A DNA stretch of 64,000 nt from an uncultured Opitutaceae bacterium (lineage in GTDB: Bacteria; Verrucomicrobiota; Verrucomicrobiia; Opitutales; Opitutaceae), in assembly GCA_937889545.1 (NCBI GenBank), contig CALAOT010000011.1, positions 1 through 64,000 on the forward strand. The letters run 5' to 3'. Position 1 is the stretch's first letter. Each line of letters begins with the position of its first letter. The position numbers and the translations under genes are program-made. This document shows, piece after piece, positions 46,304-54,434 of the stretch. The notes below the pieces were generated by a model. It ran no database searches, had not been told where the DNA came from, and saw only the letters and a program-made list of their open reading frames with translations.

Positions 46304-46701
46304 GGTCGCGATCTTCTTCAACGTGCCGGGTACCCAAAAATTGATATCAACGCTGTAGAATCGTCCGGCTAGGTCTGGATTGTTTCGGACGGGATCATCT
46401 CCTCGGTGGGGCACTGTTAGGACTACGAGGCGTACGGCTCGTGCTGCAGCACCCTTCATCTGCTGACACAATCGCTTCTGGAGTTGTCTGCTGACGTAGT
46501 GGAAGTCGTCGATAATCACGGGCATTCTCGCGGCAGCAACTTGGTGAATGATAACATCGCGAGGTGGGGGCTCCATGTAATTACCGGCCGCAGGTATCTG
46601 TGCTAGCGCCTGATTCCAAAACTCGTTGTCTGAATGTGTGTGAATCTGTGTGTTGGATTCATCAACTTCCAGACCGACCCTAGGGGTGGAGCGAAAAACC
46701 G
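46274..46701 (-). pseudogene. Internal fragment of an AAA-type ATPase
   Basis: An open stretch without a valid N-terminus encodes GLEVDESNTQIHTHSDNEFW, then PVIIDDFHYVSRQLQKRLCQ (a Walker B-like VIIDDFHY) and AVRLVVLTVPHRGDDPVRNN followed by DLAGRFYSVDINFW (sensor-like). This matches the middle of large AAA/STAND-like ATPases common in defence islands. The Walker A region lies beyond an upstream stop, and the C-terminus is replaced by tRNA sequence from 46303 leftward. It is a dead relic of an earlier insertion. Confidence 0.65.
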
Positions 46702-46833
46702 GACTCGATCAACGGCGCTTGTGCACCCTGGGCTCGAAACGGTTCGGCCGGTGAGGGAGTCGGTCTTCGGCCAGGAGGTCGAGGAGGGCGGCCCGATGGG
46801 ATTTGTGCTTGCGGGGGCAGACGGCGAGGATCC

Positions 46834-48009
46834 TCAGTGCTGCGGCGTCGCCTTAGCGGCTGGCTTGGGACCGGCGGGGGACGTGGGCGGCAACTTGGAA
46901 TTCGCGTTGTCGGGATGGATGGTCCCCTCGAAACCCTGCGACAAGGCCTTTACGAAGCCATGATGCAGACCGTTCGCTATAGTCCTCAGCGTCTTCACAT
47001 CCAGGCCCTGCGCATCGCCCGAGAAAGGGACCCGGGTGGCCAACTGCTTTGTCTCGCTGTTCTTGAACAATTCGAGCACGGCGACGACGGCGCTCTTCCA
47101 TATGCGCTCCCCAATGTTTTTCTTATCATTGTCAAAATTCTTGAAGTCGACGTGGTCCAGGAACGGTTTCACGTATCCCTCATAGTGTCCCTTTTGCATG
47201 GCCATCTGTCCGAATATTTCGAACTGCCCCCGTGACGCGTCGATGCCGACGTAGGCCCTAAGCAAATCGTTCAGAGCCGGTAGCGAAACCTTTTTCAATT
47301 CAACGGCTAGTTCGAAGTGAGGCTGAACGGCAAGAGGCTCCAATTTCGCGTGAAGGCGCAGCTGGCCGTTTCCGAGCGATCGGCCCGAGATATCAATCTT
47401 CGCAGGAAAGACGTCGCCGGTCTCCGACGGGCGGTTGCGCAAGCCCGTGGCAATGACCTCAATGTCTTGGATCGCGACGTCCACGCGCGGCTCTCGCGTC
47501 GTGTCGACAAAGCGAATGATGCCGCCCTTTATCTCGAGATGCGCGATATCGATCGGGAAGATGTCGTTGATGGCATCCTGCCAGCGGTGGTCGGCTGTTA
47601 GCTGGCTCGTCTCATCGCTGGGGCCGTGAAGAAATACCAGGCGCCCGTCCGTGACATAGATGTCGCTGACAAATCTTCCGCGGAATAGGTCCCGCCAGGC
47701 GACGGAGAAGTCGATCCTGCTCGCGGTGAAGAATGGTTCTGGTACCTTTCCGTTGCTCTTGACGATTTCGATATCGTCAATGCGGTATGCGCCCCGCCAC
47801 AGGTGCAGACCGATATCGCCCACGTGACCCGCATAGCCGGGTATCTGGCTGAGCCGGCGATTGATTGCACGGTGAACGTAACTCGGCGCCAATAGCCGTG
47901 CGGCCACAGCAGTCGCAGCGATAGCCAGCACCGTCCACAGAATCGCGCTCGGCCAGCGGCGAATCCAGCGAGCATAGGGCCTTTTCTTCGATTCGAACGA
48001 TGGGCCCAT
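46834..48009 (-). CDS. AsmA/DUF748-like membrane-anchored protein
   Basis: A 391-aa protein with one N-terminal membrane helix (AILWTVLAIAATAVAARLLA, residues ~22-42). A beta-rich domain typical of AsmA-like/DUF748 proteins follows: VGDIGLHLWRGAYRIDDIEI, then FVSDIYVTDGRLVFLHG, IDIAHLEIKGGIIRFVDTT and LRLHAKLEPLAVQPHFELAV. A low-complexity Pro/Ala tail ends it. AsmA-like proteins form hydrophobic grooves in the periplasm that carry lipids toward the outer membrane. It stands alone inside the island, so it may be captured cargo. Confidence 0.75.
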   Translation of the reverse strand: MGPSFESKKRPYARWIRRWPSAILWTVLAIAATAVAARLLAPSYVHRAINRRLSQIPGYAGHVGDIGLHLWRGAYRIDDIEIVKSNGKVPEPFFTASRIDFSVAWRDLFRGRFVSDIYVTDGRLVFLHGPSDETSQLTADHRWQDAINDIFPIDIAHLEIKGGIIRFVDTTREPRVDVAIQDIEVIATGLRNRPSETGDVFPAKIDISGRSLGNGQLRLHAKLEPLAVQPHFELAVELKKVSLPALNDLLRAYVGIDASRGQFEIFGQMAMQKGHYEGYVKPFLDHVDFKNFDNDKKNIGERIWKSAVVAVLELFKNSETKQLATRVPFSGDAQGLDVKTLRTIANGLHHGFVKALSQGFEGTIHPDNANSKLPPTSPAGPKPAAKATPQH

Positions 48010-48429
48010 TGCATCCTACAGTCTATCGCGCCCAACCCCGGTTCCCTGCGAACTGTCGAATATCCACTCGATTCTGCAGAAGCCCCGGAGCGCGTGAGGT
48101 TATTCTCGACGAATTGGTCGTGGAAGAATTACTCAGCGTATGGTGCCTTAAAAGTAAGCGTTCAAGTTCACCGCGGCGGGTTCTCGTAGGTTCTGGGTAC
48201 GGTTGCAAGCGCACAGTTCCGGATCGCGGGGCGGCTGTGTGCCCGATTGTGATAGGACGTTCGAAGCCGACCGCCGGAGTGAATGTTGGCGCGGCAAATT
48301 ATCCTGAGGGCCGAAGGGACTGGCAGCCAGGTTAAGGTATATTGAGAGCATGGATTAGATGGCGTATTAACGACACGGATACGTTATAACAATCTTGTCG
48401 GCGAACTGATCGACGGCAGGGTCGGCCGG

Positions 48430-49977
48430 GTGATCGCTGCCGCAGCACCCGCCGAGGAGGTTGGGCTTCTTAAGAAGGAAAACGAGGAGCTGCGCGAGCT
48501 CAACCGCCTGCTGGAGTTGAAGGTCGAGAAGCTTGAGTGGCAACTGTGGAGCCCAAAATCCGAGCGGCACGTTTCGGACGACAAGAGGCAGCAAAAGCTG
48601 TTTGCCGAGCCTGTTATCGAACCGGCGCCGGCTACGCCAGAGGCTTCGAACCCATCGCACAAGACGCAAACGAGCCGGATTCCCAAGGGGCCCAAGCCGC
48701 TGGATCCGTCGCTGCCAAGGCAGAGGATCCAAGTGCCCGATCCGGATTTGAAGGAGCTCATGTGCCCGGAGAGCGGCAGGCCGCGGCAACCGGCATTTGT
48801 GGAGCGGATCGAAGTGTTGGCCCGCAAGGCGGCGGAGTATTACGTGAAAGTCTATGAGAGGACCGTCTTCACGAGCCCCCTGAAGACGGCGCCGGTATAC
48901 TCTCCCCGGCCGGACGAGGTGCTTCCCCGGTCGCGGACCCACGCGAGCGTGGTGGCGCACATCGCCTGCGCGCACTTTGCCGACCATCAGCCCTATTTTC
49001 GAATCGAGGGCCAACTGGCTCGGGTGGGCGTCCGCCTTCCCCGCAATTGCCAGGTCTCTCTGATGCGTCAGCTCGATGAACGTGTGGTGCCGCTGGTGCG
49101 CCACCTTAAGATGGAGATTCTCGGCAGCGGCTACGTTCAGCTCGACGCCACGGCAATCAACGTCGCCGACCCGGCTCGTCCGGGACGGCTGCGCGAAGCG
49201 AGCCTGTGGGTCTACCGGAGCCAGGCCGGGGCGGTGTGGTTCGATTACCAACCCAACAAGTCGCCGAAAGGGCCGGGCCGGATACTTTCGGAGGCGAAAT
49301 ACCGAGGTTTGTTGCAAACCGATGCTGCGGTCGGCTTGGGGAATATCGGTCCGCCCCGCCAGATCGTCTCCTTGGGTTGCCATGCGCACCTTCGCAGACC
49401 GTTCTTCCATTCGTTCAAGGGACGGGAAAAGAAGGCTGTGCGCTACCTGAAGGCCATCAATCGCATGTTTCGGGTCGACCGGCTGGCTAAGCGCTTCAGC
49501 TTGTCCATGAAAAAACGCCAAAAGCTTCGGGAAAAACACAGCTTGCCCCTGTTCCGCGAAATGCTCGTTTGGGCCAAGCAGGAGATGACGACGCCGAAAA
49601 CCGATCTGGCCAATGGGATGCATTATCTATTAGCCCATCAAGTTGCGCTGGAGCGGTGTCTGAGCGTTCCGGAAGCCGAACTGTCGAACAATGGCGCTGA
49701 AAACGCCGTCCGCCCGCTCAAGCTGGGCGCGAAGAACTGGCTCGCGATTGGCCATCCATCGGCCGGACCCCGGTTGGCCAACCTCTTCACCCTGGTCGAG
49801 AACTGCCGCCACGCAGAAATCGATCCGGAGGCATGTTTGATCGATCTCATCGCCCGCCTGCCGGACCATCCGGCAAAGGACATTGCGGCGTTGTCGCCAT
49901 GGCGGTGGAAACCGGAGTCCGGACCGGCAGTTTCGATCACTTCCGCGGTCGGGTCTTCGCGAGGTCCAGGCCGCTGA
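48430..49977 (+). CDS. tnpC: IS66-family transposase TnpC
   Basis: A 515-aa transposase from a GTG near 48430. The N-terminal leucine-zipper helix (LLKKENEELRELNRLLELKV) and Zn-ribbon-like CPESGRP region precede the DDE domain. The first catalytic Asp is in YVQLDATAIN and the region LGCHAHLRRPFFH supports the second; the C-terminal motif ECNNAENAVRP-type Glu is seen as AELSNNGAENAVRPLKLG. Length and motifs are typical of full-length TnpC. Its 3' end overlaps the 3' end of the oppositely oriented TnpB by 41 bp, which is unusual. Confidence 0.9.
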   Translation: MIAAAAPAEEVGLLKKENEELRELNRLLELKVEKLEWQLWSPKSERHVSDDKRQQKLFAEPVIEPAPATPEASNPSHKTQTSRIPKGPKPLDPSLPRQRIQVPDPDLKELMCPESGRPRQPAFVERIEVLARKAAEYYVKVYERTVFTSPLKTAPVYSPRPDEVLPRSRTHASVVAHIACAHFADHQPYFRIEGQLARVGVRLPRNCQVSLMRQLDERVVPLVRHLKMEILGSGYVQLDATAINVADPARPGRLREASLWVYRSQAGAVWFDYQPNKSPKGPGRILSEAKYRGLLQTDAAVGLGNIGPPRQIVSLGCHAHLRRPFFHSFKGREKKAVRYLKAINRMFRVDRLAKRFSLSMKKRQKLREKHSLPLFREMLVWAKQEMTTPKTDLANGMHYLLAHQVALERCLSVPEAELSNNGAENAVRPLKLGAKNWLAIGHPSAGPRLANLFTLVENCRHAEIDPEACLIDLIARLPDHPAKDIAALSPWRWKPESGPAVSITSAVGSSRGPGR

Positions 49978-50266
49978 GCAGGAGCTGCAACTCGGCGGCT
50001 GTCAGTTCGACTGTCGTCTCGCCGAACTGCGGCCAGCGGTAGGTCCCAATCATAAGCCGTTTTGCGCAGACCCAGATTCCTCCTGAATCGAAGAAGAAGG
50101 CCTTGATCATGTCGCGCCATCGATTGGCAAAGAGATAAATGTCGCCGTTGAGAGGCGGCCGGCCCAGGGCGTGTTCGATTACGGCCTGCAGGCTAAAGCC
50201 TCGCCTGAGATCGGTGACCCCCGTGGCGAGGAAGATTCGGACCCGGCCGCCGCCGATGGCAACCAT
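49937..50266 (-). CDS. tnpB: IS66-family accessory protein TnpB
   Basis: A 109-aa protein with the complete TnpB signature: RIFLATGVTDLRRGFSLQAV, then LNGDIYLFANRWRDMIKAFFFDSGGIWVCAKRL split by short links, and FETTVELTAAEL-like end. TnpB of IS66 is required for transposition together with TnpA and TnpC. It follows the tnpA remnant on the minus strand by 4 nt and overlaps tnpC tail-to-tail. Confidence 0.88.
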   Translation of the reverse strand: MVAIGGGRVRIFLATGVTDLRRGFSLQAVIEHALGRPPLNGDIYLFANRWRDMIKAFFFDSGGIWVCAKRLMIGTYRWPQFGETTVELTAAELQLLLSGLDLAKTRPRK

Positions 50267-50270
50267 GGCC

Positions 50271-50631
50271 TCAGCGCGCCCTCAGCTCACGCACCAGCCG
50301 GCCGACCCAACTGGGGTCGGCGCCGACGGGAAGCTCCAGCAAAACGCCGGTGTTCAGATGGACGATGAAACCGGGCGATGAGCTTGCGGCCTCAACCGCC
50401 GCCTCGGCAATGCCGGTCTTCACGGCCGGCCGGCCTAGGCCGGAGCCCAACCGATTTGCGCCAATAGTAAAAAGTCTGTTCACACAGCCCGTGCTCCCGG
50501 CAGAATGCCGACACAGGCTTCCCGCTCCTCTCGAATAGCGCCAGGTACTCCGCCTTCTCCTCCTCGCTCCGCGGTGCTCGTCTCGGGCCGCCTGCTGTCT
50601 TGGTCGTTCTGGCGCTGATTCTCGGATTCAT
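50271..50631 (-). pseudogene. tnpA: IS66-family accessory protein TnpA, frameshifted
   Basis: The first frame (50631 to about 50440) encodes the HTH part: RSEEEKAEYLALFERSGKPV, then SAFCREHGLCEQTFYYWRKS. The second frame carries the end: VKTGIAEAAVEAASSSPGFI and VHLNTGVLLELPVGADPSWV, stop at 50271. A single indel around 50420-50450 would join them to a normal ~120-aa TnpA. The break may immobilise the element. Confidence 0.8.
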
Positions 50632-50688
50632 CCCGACAGCTTATCCGGAACCTCCGGCGACGTCATCCTGTCCGAAATGAACGCGTCC

Positions 50689-50703
50689 CCAAAGGATTAT
50701 GAG
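50689..50703 (-). repeat. 15-bp tRNA(CAU) anticodon-region fragment
   Basis: CCAAAGGATTATGAG equals the anticodon loop and the 3' strand of the anticodon stem only. It lies inside a decayed gene, exactly where the reading frame stops making sense. It marks the minimal core shared by all junctions and so probably the crossover region. Confidence 0.6.
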
Positions 50704-50907
50704 GTGGCACCTTCGGTGTCCACAACCATGGCCCAATGTCCACGTTCGTCCGCTCTGGCGCCTAGACGTTTTTCTTGGTACATCGACTGATTTTCTTACC
50801 CTTAGATGACCCTCTATGAACTTTCTCGCATACTCCTCCCGGTTGAAGAACCGGAGAAGTGTCTTAGGATATTCGCCGCTAACTCGACTCTTTCGTTGCA
50901 TTGCCAA
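50704..50907 (-). pseudogene. 5' fragment of a small gene, truncated at an attachment core
   Basis: Starts MAMQRKSRVSGEYPKTLLRF, then FNREEYARKFIEGHLRVR, and loses coherence after about 40 residues. A shifted frame resumes protein-like sequence (LGARADERGHWAMVVDTEGA) up to the 15-bp tRNA core at 50703. The LRFFNREEYARKFIEG pattern resembles N-termini of an uncharacterised accessory protein family. It is frameshifted and cut off. Confidence 0.55.
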
Positions 50908-50919
50908 AAACTAAGATAG

Positions 50920-51218
50920 TGGGCCCACAGGGATTCGAACCCTGAACCAAAGGATTATGCCTCCCACTTCGGCTTTCGCCGCCGATGTCCGTTGGGGGAT
51001 TCGTTCGTGGTCTGGAACATGCCTTCACCATGCCGTTTCCGGTTTAGGTGGGTGATTATGTTCTCTACACCTTACCGCGCTTTCGCGCGGGCTTGGCTCG
51101 GCATTGGGTCGCCCTGGGAAGGCAGGCCGTTCACCGAGTTTACACCTGACTACTGGCAGATTTCTCCGCCAGCGACCCATTCTTGAGTCCTCTGCTCTAA
51201 CCGTTGAGCTATAGGCCC
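50920..51218 (-). tRNA. tRNA with anticodon CAU (Ile2 or elongator Met), interrupted by an intron
   Basis: Exons 51218-51186 (33 nt) and 50959-50920 (40 nt) join to a canonical 73-nt tRNA. The acceptor stem is GGGCCTA/TGGGCCC (one G-U), the D-stem GCTC/GAGC, the anticodon stem GAGGA/TCCTT with loop CTCATAA, and the T-stem CAGGG/CCCTG with TTCGAAT loop. The anticodon CAU is at 50959-50957. G1-C72 pairing excludes an initiator. The GGGCCTA...GACTCATAATC pattern is more like tRNA-Ile2 (lysidine-modified) than elongator Met, but this is not certain. The 3' end is followed by CTA, not CCA. It is the only complete copy in the window. Confidence 0.9.
50960..51185 (-). ncRNA. Group I intron (IC3/Azoarcus-like) in the tRNA anticodon loop
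   Basis: A 226-nt insert between tRNA positions 33 and 34. P1 pairs exon GACU (51189-51186) with internal guide GGUC (51177-51174), with the splice-site U-G wobble. P2 is an 8-bp hairpin with a GAAA loop (51153-51172). P4 pairs CTCGG (51138-51134) with CCGAG (51101-51097). A P6 hairpin with GAAA loop is at 51075-51090. P7 pairs GAACAT (51063-51058) with ATGTTC (51020-51015), after the hallmark AAGGTGTAGAGA. The GGTGAAGGCATG and ACCCACCTAA blocks match the Azoarcus tRNA-Ile intron. The intron ends in G. It has no ORF, so it would be a small self-splicing ribozyme. Confidence 0.92.
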
Positions 51219-51563
51219 GAAATATCCAAAGAACATCAAGAGGGTGGGTAGTCCCGCCTTCGTTCTCAACAGGAATCTGAGCGGGCCATGCCAGCGATGT
51301 CTGCTCTTCCAAGGCCCATATCCGTCCAAAGTGTGACCGTCAGGTTATGAGCCTGACCTGTTTTCCCTATGAGAAGACCCAGAAAAACCCCTGTTTTTGG
51401 GGGACTTTTTTGGGGGGCGACCGGCAGGCGCCGTTCGGTACAGTTGGCAGTTTTTTGAACGCAGATTCACGGAATCTGTGGATTGGCAGAGTGTGCGAGC
51501 TTCCTGTCGAATGGCGTGTTAAGACCAACGGATTGAGTCGGTCCCGCGAGCAATTGATCGACC
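51219..51563. other. Intergenic stretch upstream of the tRNA
   Basis: About 345 bp between the 5' end of the intron-bearing tRNA and the AbiEii remnant. No gene or RNA is evident. It contains a run-rich segment near 51380-51415 (AAAACCCC, TTTTTGGGGGG); the tRNA promoter should lie next to 51219. Confidence 0.4.
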
Positions 51564-52344
51564 TTATTCCGGAGCAGAATGCACAAGGCGAATGAACTCC
51601 TGGACACGGGCTGCTGCCTGCTGTTTGCGGATTGCGCGGGGCTCACCGAGCAGCTGCTCGATGTCGGCGACGATGCGCGGGCCTTCGTCCTCTTCGTCGT
51701 GGAATTTCGCGGCCATTTTGCCCAGTGCCTCAGCCACGAGCGCATCATCGTGCCACGGGTGGAACAGGGCTGCGAGAGCCTTCAGGCCGTCGGGATATGC
51801 CTCCAGGCAGAAATGAATATCGTAGGCGTCCTTTTCGGTTGGTGCGGCCGTGCATCGCGAGGCTCTTCATCACGAGAAAGGCGACGATTCCGGCAACGCG
51901 CAGGGTGGCGTGATCCCCAACGGGGACCAAGGCGTTGTCGGCAAACGCGACATCCGCCCCTCGGATCGGCTCCGGGGCTTGATCGGGACGCGTGCCGGCG
52001 AAATGCGTGTCGTAGTGACGCTGACTGGTAAGCAGATCGAGGCGGGCAAGGCAGGTCCGGCCATTCGGCAAAGGTATCTCCTTAAAGAACTGGTATCCGT
52101 GCTCGCCTTGGTGGAAGCCGTGTTCGCCGAGAATGGCGATCAACCGGGCGTATCCGTCGCGCTGCAGCCGTAGGGCGACGTCAACATCGATGCTTCCGAC
52201 GTGCGCCGGTCGAGCTTTCGGGAACAGAACCTCAGGCACCCAGCCGCCCACCAGTACGGCGTCATCCCGGTGCTCGGTGAGCAGAGCGCAGACCTCGCGC
52301 AGGAGTGCCCGAGCCGCTGTTACCTGCTCACTGCTCGGTGGCAT
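51564..52344 (-). pseudogene. AbiEii/AbiGii-type nucleotidyltransferase toxin, frameshifted
   Basis: From ATG 52344 the first frame (to about 51830) encodes EVCALLTEHRDDAVLVGGWV followed by SIDVDVALRLQRDGY, the GG-W and D-D-A features of AbiEii nucleotidyltransferases, then VAFLVMKSLAMHGRT. There the frame shifts; the next frame continues EKDAYDIHFCLEAYPDGLKA and the helical C-terminal domain to TAA at 51564. One indel in the CCGAAAAGG region (about 51828-51840) is enough. It overlaps the antitoxin gene by 17 bp. The toxin kinase-like KDxxDI motif lies right at the break, so the encoded product is probably inactive. Confidence 0.82.
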
Positions 52345-53419
52345 GGTGAGGGAAGAGCTTCGTCTCCCACAAATGCTTGGCGGCTTCGGCACCCCGCGCG
52401 GGCTCCCGCTGAAGGTCGAGGTAAAGCTGCAGCGGTGAAACAACGGGGATCCCGCCTACTTCCTCCTTTGCAAAAAAGGCGCCTTGGTCGCGCGGCGCAA
52501 TGATCTGCACGTTAGCGCCTGATTCGACGGGCTTCAGTCCGAGCGCCTGGGCGAGTTCATCCGGATCGCCCTGCCAATATGCCTGCGTGCGGTTGTAGCG
52601 CACCATGGGCGCAATCCTCCACGCACCGGCGGTGCCGGTGAGCGCAAACGGGCGATCATTCTGGCGCGCGAAGTCAGCCATTTGGCGCTCGGCGTCTTCC
52701 AGCGGCGCCCGAGTAAAATAGGCCTTTGTGCGTTCGCGCCGACGTGCCCAGACGGCGGCCCAGTCGGCGAGCAGCTTTTCCGGGTGCGTAAGCTGGATTC
52801 CGTTTGGCGTTTCTTTCGCCCACTCCCGCTCCAATAGGATCGTGCGGACCGTCGAGACCGTGCCGAGACTGACATGGGCCTTGTCACCCAGTGAAACCAC
52901 TTTCCACGCCTTGTCTTTGCCCTCGAAGAGCGCCCGTAATATCCTCTCGCTCTTCGGTGCGTAGAGGCCCGGAGTGGCCGTAAGACGATTTTTGCGGGCC
53001 GGGTTCGGATTTCCGGTCCGCTCGATATAGTAATTGCCGAACACGAGGCGGCAATTACCGGCTAGATCGTAGTAGCCTACGTTTTCTTCCTTACAAATGG
53101 CGGCTCCGTCTTCGGTAATATAAGGCGCTGCCACAACCGGATAGTCGTTGCGGTGTGAGTGGCGGTAGTAACGCAGGAGGTGGTTTACGGCCTCGCGCAG
53201 TTGGCGAGGATGCCCTGGGCTCTTTAGTTCCACCACGAGCGTGTCCAAGCGGTGGGCGGTCGTCACACCCACAGTCAAATCTGCATGTTGGGCCATGTCC
53301 TTTTGGTCGCTGTTTTGATCGTGATCCCAGTCTAGTCCGACGACAGCAGGTACACTGCGAAGGATGCGCTCCAAGGTTTCGCGAGCCTTGGGAAGGAGTT
53401 CATTTTCAGTTTGTATCAT
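52328..53419 (-). CDS. AbiEi-type antitoxin/autorepressor (type IV TA)
   Basis: A 363-aa protein matching AbiEi-family antitoxins of the longer AbiEi_2 kind. The N-terminal portion contains a nuclease-fold-like region (LTVGVTTAHRLDTLVVELKS, YYRHSHRNDYPVVAAPYITE). A winged-helix segment follows (LYAPKSERILRALFEGKD, then VSLGTVSTVRTILLER), and a C-terminal domain ends VVSPLQLYLDLQREPARGAE. The antitoxin is intact while its toxin is frameshifted. Type IV antitoxins counter toxin action without binding it and repress their own promoter; a repeat-rich AT region precedes the start. Confidence 0.82.
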   Translation of the reverse strand: MIQTENELLPKARETLERILRSVPAVVGLDWDHDQNSDQKDMAQHADLTVGVTTAHRLDTLVVELKSPGHPRQLREAVNHLLRYYRHSHRNDYPVVAAPYITEDGAAICKEENVGYYDLAGNCRLVFGNYYIERTGNPNPARKNRLTATPGLYAPKSERILRALFEGKDKAWKVVSLGDKAHVSLGTVSTVRTILLEREWAKETPNGIQLTHPEKLLADWAAVWARRRERTKAYFTRAPLEDAERQMADFARQNDRPFALTGTAGAWRIAPMVRYNRTQAYWQGDPDELAQALGLKPVESGANVQIIAPRDQGAFFAKEEVGGIPVVSPLQLYLDLQREPARGAEAAKHLWETKLFPHHATEQ

Positions 53420-53420
53420 G

Positions 53421-53501
53421 TTTCAGAATATTGTGATATATGTTTGACACTGAAAATCAATGATAATTTCAGTTTAAATACGAAATTACTGTTTACTGAA
53501 A
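53421..53501. promoter_or_regulatory. TTTCAGT/ACTGAAA inverted repeats before AbiEi
   Basis: TTTCAG at 53421 and ACTGAAA at 53449, then TTTCAGT at 53467-53473 and ACTGAAA at 53495-53501, form two inverted pairs in an AT-rich promoter just upstream of the AbiEi start (53419). AbiEi proteins bind inverted repeats in their own promoters, so this is a strong operator candidate. Confidence 0.6.
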
Positions 53502-53830
53502 ACCGTCATAAAATGAAAACTATGGCACTTGAAGGGCTCCTGTGGAACTTATAAAGCCCGAATTCGACTCGGCATCCGCCAATCAAATTATTCTGCCGGA
53601 AACATTTAGGGTGATTTGGCGCGTGCTTGGTTACCCATCCGTATCACCAAAACCGCCCAGTCCGACCGATACGATTCTACGCCAACGTCCTTTGCTCAAC
53701 TTCCGGCTGCCCGAAATCGGGGTCCCCATCTTGGGAGCATGAACATCGTGGCTCTAACCGGTGGGAAACCCGCGGCTGAGGTGGTCCAAGGGAGGGCTCT
53801 CCTTGGGCAACCAGCGCAAAGGCGGAAGCC
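53502..53830. other. Intergenic stretch without a clear gene
   Basis: About 330 bp. A 66-residue open frame starting at 53542 has no protein-like pattern and no ribosome site, so I do not call it. Probably promoter and leader for the membrane protein at 53831. Confidence 0.35.
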
Positions 53831-54433
53831 GTGAAGAGCCCCTTCGCCTGGTTTGAATCTGTGGGCGGCGCTCCGCCCATTTCTGCCAAAGTCATTACTG
53901 TTTCAATCCACACCGTTTGCTCCGTGACCGGCAAGATTGGCGCCGCGGGCGCCGTCATCTGCTATTTTGGAAGCCACCTTGCGATGATGGCGCGCGCCTT
54001 CTATTCCCACTCCCCGTTCTTTCGGGGGTGGGGATGGCAGTTCATTGTCGAGTGCGCCTCAGTACTGGAGAATCACCTTAGGGCGTACGTTTGCTACTTT
54101 TATGGGTTATGTGTCTTTCCTTTGATACGATCTCTGTTTCTCCGTCTCCTCGGCATTCACGAGCCTGAGGCTAACAAGGAGATGGGCGACCTGAATGCCG
54201 CCAAACGGCCACACCAATTCGTACGCCGCTTAATTGCGTGCCTGCTGCTCATTCCGTTTGTGCAGGTTTTCTTGGGGGCCTTAGCGGGGATTATGACTCT
54301 GGTCCTGGTTCTTGTTCTTTTCTCAGTGCATGCGTTGGTGGGTTGCCGACGTTACGGTGGGATCCTTTACTTCTGGATGAGAGTGGCAGGACGGATCGGG
54401 ATACGGAATATGGTGCGTCGTCGGTACCGTTGA
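53831..54433 (+). CDS. Hypothetical membrane protein
   Basis: A 200-aa protein with several hydrophobic segments: VCSVTGKIGAAGAVICYFGS (~31-50), AYVCYFYGLCVFPLIRSLFL (~85-104) and a long C-terminal one (CLLLIPFVQVFLGALAGIM, then LVLVLVLFSVHALVG). It ends in a basic tail (RRRYR). The next gene starts 1 nt after its stop codon. Family unrecognised; an immunity or accessory role for the neighbouring phosphoesterase is only speculation. Confidence 0.55.
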   Translation: MKSPFAWFESVGGAPPISAKVITVSIHTVCSVTGKIGAAGAVICYFGSHLAMMARAFYSHSPFFRGWGWQFIVECASVLENHLRAYVCYFYGLCVFPLIRSLFLRLLGIHEPEANKEMGDLNAAKRPHQFVRRLIACLLLIPFVQVFLGALAGIMTLVLVLVLFSVHALVGCRRYGGILYFWMRVAGRIGIRNMVRRRYR

Positions 54434-54434
54434 T

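Larger units (their letters stand above)
48430..50631. mobile_element. IS66-like element with convergent gene order
   Basis: Contains tnpC on plus and tnpB plus a broken tnpA on minus. In standard IS66 elements tnpA-tnpB-tnpC are co-directional. No matching terminal inverted repeats could be found by eye around 48360-48430 or 50631-50690, so the borders given are those of the genes only. An inversion of the tnpC part, or two partial elements joined head to head, would both explain the layout. Confidence 0.65.

Noticed and set aside
50920-51218. Protein-spliced (archaeal-type) tRNA intron or insertion-sequence scar
   Set aside because: The insert has a guide sequence, P7 and the AAGGTGTAGAGA core of group I introns, and no target duplication or bulge-helix-bulge at the junctions.
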